Assembly (NCBI GenBank): GCA_013433145.1
Contig: CM024176.1
Location: 5,628,520-5,692,519, forward strand
DNA from: Ascaris suum
Lineage: Eukaryota > Nematoda > Chromadorea > Rhabditida > Ascarididae
Direction: 5' to 3'
DNA: 64,000 nt
The position numbers and the translations under genes are program-made. Under the pieces are notes generated by a model. That model was given only the letters and a program-made list of their open reading frames with translations, was not told the DNA's origin and did no database searches. This document shows positions 53,362 through 64,000 of the stretch, in pieces (positions within the stretch are counted from its first letter, which is position 1; every line of letters starts with the position of its first letter).

Positions 53362-56300
53362 TTACTCTCTCGGCCTTTGCCAGCAGCTTCCATCAGTATT
53401 GTCACTGTTGCTACGTTAAACAATTTTCTCCTGCTTCCTGCCTAGGATGAAGTCTCGTGTGTTCTCTTTGTTCATTCAGTACGTATTTTTAAAAAGTCTC
53501 GAGGCTCACGCTCGCGGCTTTCCAATGCCCAATGTGCCGGAAACATTTCGGAATCACATAGAGCTACGAATTTTCCAAATAGGATCTCAAAGTTCCTAGA
53601 AAACTTTAACCTTGGGGCGAAATTCAAGTCCAGACCTACCGTGTTGCTGCAGTAGAGTTGCTTTTATGGGCAGGGACGTGACTTCGTTCCACAATTCGGG
53701 GATGCAGGGGAATGGTGGGAGAAGTTAGATACTGCGCTCGCATGGATGGATGACTTCGTTTGGAATCAGAAAACATTCTTCCGTTGCTACCGTCCGCTTT
53801 CCCTGTGGGAGATTTTAGGATGGTTGTCTACGCAGATGATTTTAAAATTGTTGATTTCGAGACAGTGCACCCTCCCAACCCTCTCTCACATATGTTCCTG
53901 GCCAGGGGACTTTTAAGCTCATGGGCTTCACAGCTAATTCTTCAGATCTTTCGAGCAAATCGACGAACCAGGCCGCAAAGGGGGTAAGGGATCCGTGAAC
54001 GCTTGGACAAGATTGTCAACGGTACAAAGCCTGCGATGTCAAGACCACAACTTGATAAGTTTCAAATAACATGTCTATCTTTTCACCTGCATGTAGGAAT
54101 ATGTCCGTGCTTTCATAGCTTCGATCTGTGTGCATGATGCTTTCACAGCTGTCACTTCAAAGTTTCTTATTTAAAAATTTGGCTAATCTAACTCGTATAG
54201 GTTAAAAAACTTGATGGTGATCATGTTTTGGAACCTCCGCGCAGCACTGCTATTGTGACATCTCAGGGTTCCTTCCTTCCCTAAATTTTGCGGAGTTGGA
54301 CACTAGCCCGTGCCACCTCGCATTCCCTACTACCTCTCCTATCTCCAGTTGCTTGATTCATTTCCGGGAACACTTTTCGCTGACCTAAACCTGATAACTA
54401 TGCAACAATGCTTCCTCAATAGTAAGTTTTTTCCACAATTTCAACTGCATTATAAATCGCCGAGGATCATAGCTTAATACGCAAGCTGAAAAAACACTAA
54501 GAATGGAAAATCTATTCGGCTATTCGAGAAGTTATCTCAGCAGTACTCAGCCATTCGGGTTATTTGAAAGGAAAAGTTTCCTCACCGAGCTCCTTTGCAT
54601 ATGATTTTCCGTGTATTTTTGACACGCTGCATGCTGTGCCCTAGTCATTATACGTTTGTGCCTGTGTTTGTGCATATCACTACCTTTTCGATAGCAGTTG
54701 TCTCATGATAGCTGATGGATGTGACGGTGTCGTTCATTGTGAGCTTGCAAGAATTTTTCGCATCAATTCACCAAGTTTCGGAGCATTCGGATGGCGAACA
54801 CTTATGCCAAAACATTTAACGCATCCGTTGCGAGACATCGAATATTTTCAGCTCTGTGATTTTATGCGAAACTAGCCGGTAAACTTCGATCGTCGAGTAG
54901 CCATCTTGCATTCCGGTCACCAGACAAAGGTTATTAAAGTTATTCACAGGGTATAAAAAAATCACTAAAATACGTGCAACATTACCTTCACAATTTATCT
55001 GATACAGCATCTTCAACGAATCTCCCACAATAATCCCTTCTTTTCAGCGCCGACTGGAATGGGACGACAACCGAACAGGTACTAAACACCTCTAAATGTC
55101 TATAATACCATTCGAAGCCGACTGATCAGTGTGAAAGACGGTAGGCGACAAGTTTCGGACTCTATTGTCAATTTTCGGGTTGGAACGGAGAACTGAAACA
55201 TCCGATTATCACTTTATTCAGCAAGTTGAATTGGGATGTTAGGTTGCAACGACTTCGATCGATAAAACAACAAACGCAGTCGACGGAAGCAAGAATCGGT
55301 TCTCTCAACGAGATCGTCACAGATTCCCCCTTCGACATTTTTAACATATGATTTCTTTATTCATGGAATCAATTTGATCTTATAAAACGAAACACACAAC
55401 TTCATAATGGTTCCTGTGCTGCAACAATTGGACCTAAGCAGTGAATGGGGCGCGCCCAAATTGATCTTTATAGTGATTGTGCGACAGCATTCAGTATCAT
55501 TAGCAACTCAAGTTTGTGCATAAATTCGTTTTATTGCACAAGGGGACTCAGGTTAGACTTTTCTATTCAGCGATTCATTCTGGTTAAAGCGGATGGATTT
55601 CCCTCTAAATCACTTATAGTAAAGTAAAGGCGTCCTTTGAGACAGCGCTCTTGGACCGTCTGTTTGGCTAATATACGCCAATGATTAGATGTCAAATCAT
55701 CGTTTACTTTAATAGCTAATGATTTAAAAATCTACAAAGAAAGGCACCAATCCATAAATGAATTTCTCGGCATCTCAGCAAATCTTTGAAATTTAGCTGG
55801 ACGCTCTAAAATGTGGCAGTATCAAGCTGCATTAGCAGAGATATATACCACTTATCCACAAATCGACCTTCATTTATGATCGCCACTTCCGTCTGCCGAG
55901 TCATCCAATTTTTGTAGCGACGACTTCGGTGCTCGGCTTAAGCATTACCGTTGAAGACTCTTTGCATTATCATGGCATAGCCGACAAAGCATTCAATGCT
56001 GCCAATCGTCCGCCACAGTTGTTTGCATATAACAAAAAGGCGTTTACTGCTTATTTCCGTCCGATTTTGGAACATGTTGTCTAGTGCAGTTTCCTTACTT
56101 AGGAATGAGATCATCTGGAATTAACTGAGCAAGATCAAATATTCTTAATGTATGTTGCTTGAGGCGACTATTCGCTGGTCTATTACATTTGAAGGTTTAT
56201 CCTCCATGGCTATTAACTCACTCGAATACCGACAAAGTGAATTCGCAGCATTTCTTTGTCACGACGTCATCAACGATTTTTGTGCATTTCCTGTGGGAGC

Positions 56301-59234
56301 AATGTATGGCTCAGAAAATACGTTCGCTACTTCTGATATCCAATGCCGTTTCCGCTAATCCTTATGTGCACTGAAGAAATCTCCGTTAGCGTTCGAAAAT
56401 AGACAATCAACAAGCATCACTACTTATTCACAGCTGTCGAGACAGATGCAGAAATGTTTTTGTCGAACACATCTTTGCTATATAAACTATGATTATGATT
56501 ATTTTCACAAGAAGGAAAGGAAAATCTGATAAGAGTATAGGAGAAATCTGAGCGTTGTTTTGAAGAAATGAGCAAGCTTGAAAATGAACTAAATGATAAA
56601 GAGAGTGGTAGAAAATATTATAAAACACAATTTGAAGCAGCAAAAGGATTTAAAAATTAGAATTAAAAAGATTTGTTCGTGAGTTCTCCCACTTTTGCTG
56701 TAAACTAATGCCCACCTTCATACAGGCAGAAAGCAAAAGAAATCAACTTCAAAAACACGCTTCAAGATTTACTTCGTGAACTGATCTCTTCTACATTTTA
56801 CTTCGCACAGATCAACTCGCTGCAATGTTTCCTTCCTAGCGGAAACAAGATCAATCCCAAACAGTAGTTCTATAAACAGTTGTTACTTGATGTTTCCTGT
56901 ACCATCTTCTAGAATAGAAAATTTCTGTTCGAGAGGAAACACACCCTGGAAATGTCGAAAAAAATAGAAGCTTCAAACGTTATATTCGATAAAATATGAT
57001 GATTCACATCCGCTTTAGAAATATCCACTGCATCCATAATTCATTTCTGAAGCATGTACAGATATTTATATCGGATAAAAACAACCACCTTAAATGTATT
57101 AAGCTCAAAGAAATCAAATTTTGCAGTCTTAAATAAAAGCCATCAAGTGAACGTAGAAGGACGATTCCATCGCAGATTCAAGTGGCGTTCACAAAATGTA
57201 ATAAAACGCGTTCAAAATGCATTGCATATATTTTTGAGTTGCCAATCCAACTTCACAAACAAAACCCTCTCTACAAAAAAATCATGCATAACTTCCATTG
57301 ATATCATTCCACTTATGATGTATTTCATAGCAAACTATTTCTGTAAAACGAGTCGGTTAATCAAGTAGATGAATTTTCATATAAATTCAAAATTACTGGA
57401 TAAGCTATGCGTACTGCATGAGGTGTAAAATGTTGTGTGCCGCAACATTTACGTTCAACATGAGCTATAGTGGCTGCAGAAATCGCTCGTTCGACTTCAA
57501 CAATCGGGAAAAAATGTAAGCACCATCGATCTTCCTCATTGTGGATCTAGAAGGCGAAATATTTGCTCGATAATGCGATCTGAATCCTCCTGTGCCAATG
57601 CACTCTTTCGCATTCCATTTCGGATAATCGTTACTACTATCTAAAAACAGGTTCACCTGAAAAGATATTTTCTACTCGACTGAGGGGCTAGAAAACGAAA
57701 TTATATAATGGCCTTAATTAAAGTAAAATTCGTAGTTAATTATGCAGTGTACATATTTTTATCGAACATTTCATATTCTTTAGCATTTTGACTATGAAAT
57801 GCGACAGAGCCCTAAAAATGATGTAATCAGAGAGTTGCAAAATAAGTGAACCTGAAAATCACATAATTCTCGCCAACTAATGTTCTATTATCATGACTGC
57901 TCCCATTTGCTTCACAAAACTCTAAAATGGGAAGCGCTATATAATTAGGCAAAATCACTCTGACGTACTTGAGAGAAATACTGACATTTCGCATCAAGAT
58001 AATCGTGTGCTCTTTACAACCGAAAGTCAAGTGCTTAAAAATGTGTCATACTCCAATTAGTTACTATCTTTTCGATTATTGTATTTAATCAGATTGATGG
58101 CCGCAGGATCACGGAGCCGCAGCTAATGCTGTGTGATAAGTCAAGATCGACAATACATCACACATGTACGTTTTCTGAGAAGAGCTAATGCCTACTTATT
58201 ACCCAGTTGTAAGGCCATCGTGAAAGCAAGCACCTCTGAAAACCGCAAGTGGGAGGAACGATGAAAGCAGATGCAAGCAGATAGCATTATGAATGACGCT
58301 GCCAGGATGAAGAATCAATGGTTTAGGCTTCCTCTTAACAAAAGTTAGAGAATTCTCTACTATTTTGTTCTTGCCACCCTTTTTTTAACGGCCGTTCTGA
58401 TTGTCCATTCCCGTTCACACCGTTCCTTTCCCATGAGCTTTGTGATTTGTATGCCGCGATGGTTTTATGTAGGTTTTTTATCTAATCATCACTTACATGC
58501 AACTCTCCTCTCACTTTTGTTACCTTTACTCTTTTACCGTATAATCCTCCTTTTCATCTTTCATTTCCTAGTAATTATAATTAGTAGGCATTCGTTCTCT
58601 TTTTTTCTATAATTCTCTTCCAACCGCTTGTTCTTTTATTGCCATTTCCTTCACTTCCATCTTTCCTTCACTTGATCTGATTTTTGCACGTGAGCGCTCT
58701 AACAACGGTTTCATGAATTGTAGCGTGGGCAATAAGCGTTTTTTAAAACATGCACATCCATGACGCATTATCGGCCTTTTCAATCACATGAAATCCTAGG
58801 GACATAAGGAACGTAAACCGATATTTCATCGTAATTGTGAACAGAGCAGCTATTTCCCTAATTTTGAAGGATTACACCGACCTAAAAACTACAATAATAA
58901 TGACTAAGAGCAGCTTAATCCACCAAAATACTGAAGATTTGAAAACGCTATGCTGGAGTTTCACTACTTTCTTAATGTTATTAGAAGCATAAGTATTCGA
59001 AGACGACAAAGAAAAGATTAAGACATTGTAGAACAGACGTTTATAGATTTATGGTAGTAACCGTTCTGCTGAAGAAAACTGTTGACAAGATGAAGTTAAA
59101 AAATAGATGAGTTGGCGAAGTGATTTTGTTTTGAATTTTGCGCAAAGATGGAGGGCACTCACATAATACACATGAATATTTCATGAGGATAAGCAATCCA
59201 GATATTGAAAAGAAAGAAACATATGGGAATGAAC
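53362..59234. other. No recognised gene
   Basis: Beyond the end of the duplication only weak similarity to 29,520-29,800 remains (to about 53,650). A frame at 53760-53987 (+) contains VYADDFKIV, like an RT box C, but no other RT motif was seen. Other frames (54816-55028 -, 57054-57368 +, 57827-58030 -) match nothing. The terminal exon(s) of the beta-lactamase-like gene should be in the right part of this stretch but I could not place them securely. Confidence 0.45.
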
Positions 59235-63490
<4,256 letters not shown>

Positions 63491-64000
63491 CTCGCAGGGA
63501 AAATATAAGCTCATTCAGAGCATCAAAATCAACCATAACAAGAACGCGAAATAAAAATAGCCGTATACTGTCTAGCGAGTTTGTCAGACCTGTTGCTTTT
63601 GGCTATATTCAAAGCATACCGTAAATTAAATGCGCTCCCATTCGAGCCATTCCTACTTGCTTTATAAGCTTTCTCCATACCATATCAGACGGTTGCAGCA
63701 GTGTTGTGCCAGAGATGAGTTTTAGCTTGGGGACGAGGATCGCTGGGAACGAATAGGTCAGGAAGGGGCGATGCCGGAACGTTGCAAAACCTATCAAAGA
63801 AGAAAGGGGGAGGAGGACGCTTGGAGAGGTTTCTCAGAAAATATCTGCTCCGACGAAGTCTGTTTCATGAAACACTGCTGTATATTAAACATTGATACTG
63901 GTGGATACAAAACGAAAAGAAGAAGGGTTGAGCCGCATCCATATGGAAATGCTGTATTCATGGCGATTCGAGGAGTGCGAGGTCGTCGCGCGATCACTAC
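63491..64000. other. Upstream intron(s) of the beta-lactamase-like gene
   Basis: No family exon recognised on the minus strand, although the gene must continue to the right because the SxxK-bearing part is missing. A minus-strand frame at 63609-63797 ends at a GTATGC donor-like site near 63635 but its sequence does not resemble the family. Confidence 0.5.

Noticed and set aside
57827..58030. Candidate last exon of the beta-lactamase-like gene (FCEANGSSHDNRTL region)
   Set aside because: Some resemblance to the family's C-terminal NG motif, but residue spacing does not fit well and phase requires an awkward acceptor.

Overview
This is eukaryotic DNA, most likely from a clade V (strongylid or hookworm-like) nematode. 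Coding sequence is split into short exons with TTTTCAG-type acceptors and GTAAGT/GTGAGT-type donors, the recognisable proteins have familiar nematode relatives, and the repeats include degenerate RTE-like and BEL/Pao retroelements. The genus is inference. No bacterial or organellar features were seen.

Layout. (1) 542-7461, plus strand: the 3' seven exons of a secreted GH18 chitinase with a Thr/Pro linker and one C-terminal CBM14 chitin-binding domain; its 5' end lies left of the window. (2) 7.5-17.4 kb: no recognisable gene; holds a roughly 900-bp alternating purine/pyrimidine tract (11.83-12.72 kb) and a (TA)n microsatellite. (3) 17.4-53.4 kb: a segmentally duplicated block. Its unit reads: a small TATA-driven gene for a 56-residue Arg/Asp/Gly-rich protein, then about 3 kb of spacer, then a minus-strand RMD (regulator of microtubule dynamics, RMDN/FAM82 family) gene, then about 4.7 kb without a recognised gene. 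Unit A is complete (17.4-29.5 kb). Unit B starts at once (29.9 kb) but is cut after its spacer, where an RTE-like fragment lies (33.4-35.2 kb). Unit C has its small gene doubled into a 1,726-bp inverted repeat with a 500-bp core (36.2-40.1 kb), then a BEL/Pao relic (40.9-43.2 kb), then spacer and a second RMD gene (45.0-53.4 kb). (4) 53.4-59.2 kb: no recognised gene. (5) 59,235-63,490, minus strand: five exons of a nematode LACT-type serine beta-lactamase-like protein whose 5' end lies right of the window.

The chitinase and the beta-lactamase-like gene are ordinary flanks. The duplicated block is the unusual part. The two RMD-bearing segments (22,412-29,520 and 46,286-53,361) are almost identical over 7.1 kb, with two synonymous differences seen in the visible coding exons, while their flanks differ heavily, which suggests recent gene conversion or an assembly effect. 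The inverted-repeat arms matched at every place compared. The 56-residue family keeps four intact frames of the same length behind the same acceptor and is the best candidate for an undescribed system. All percent-similarity statements are by eye.
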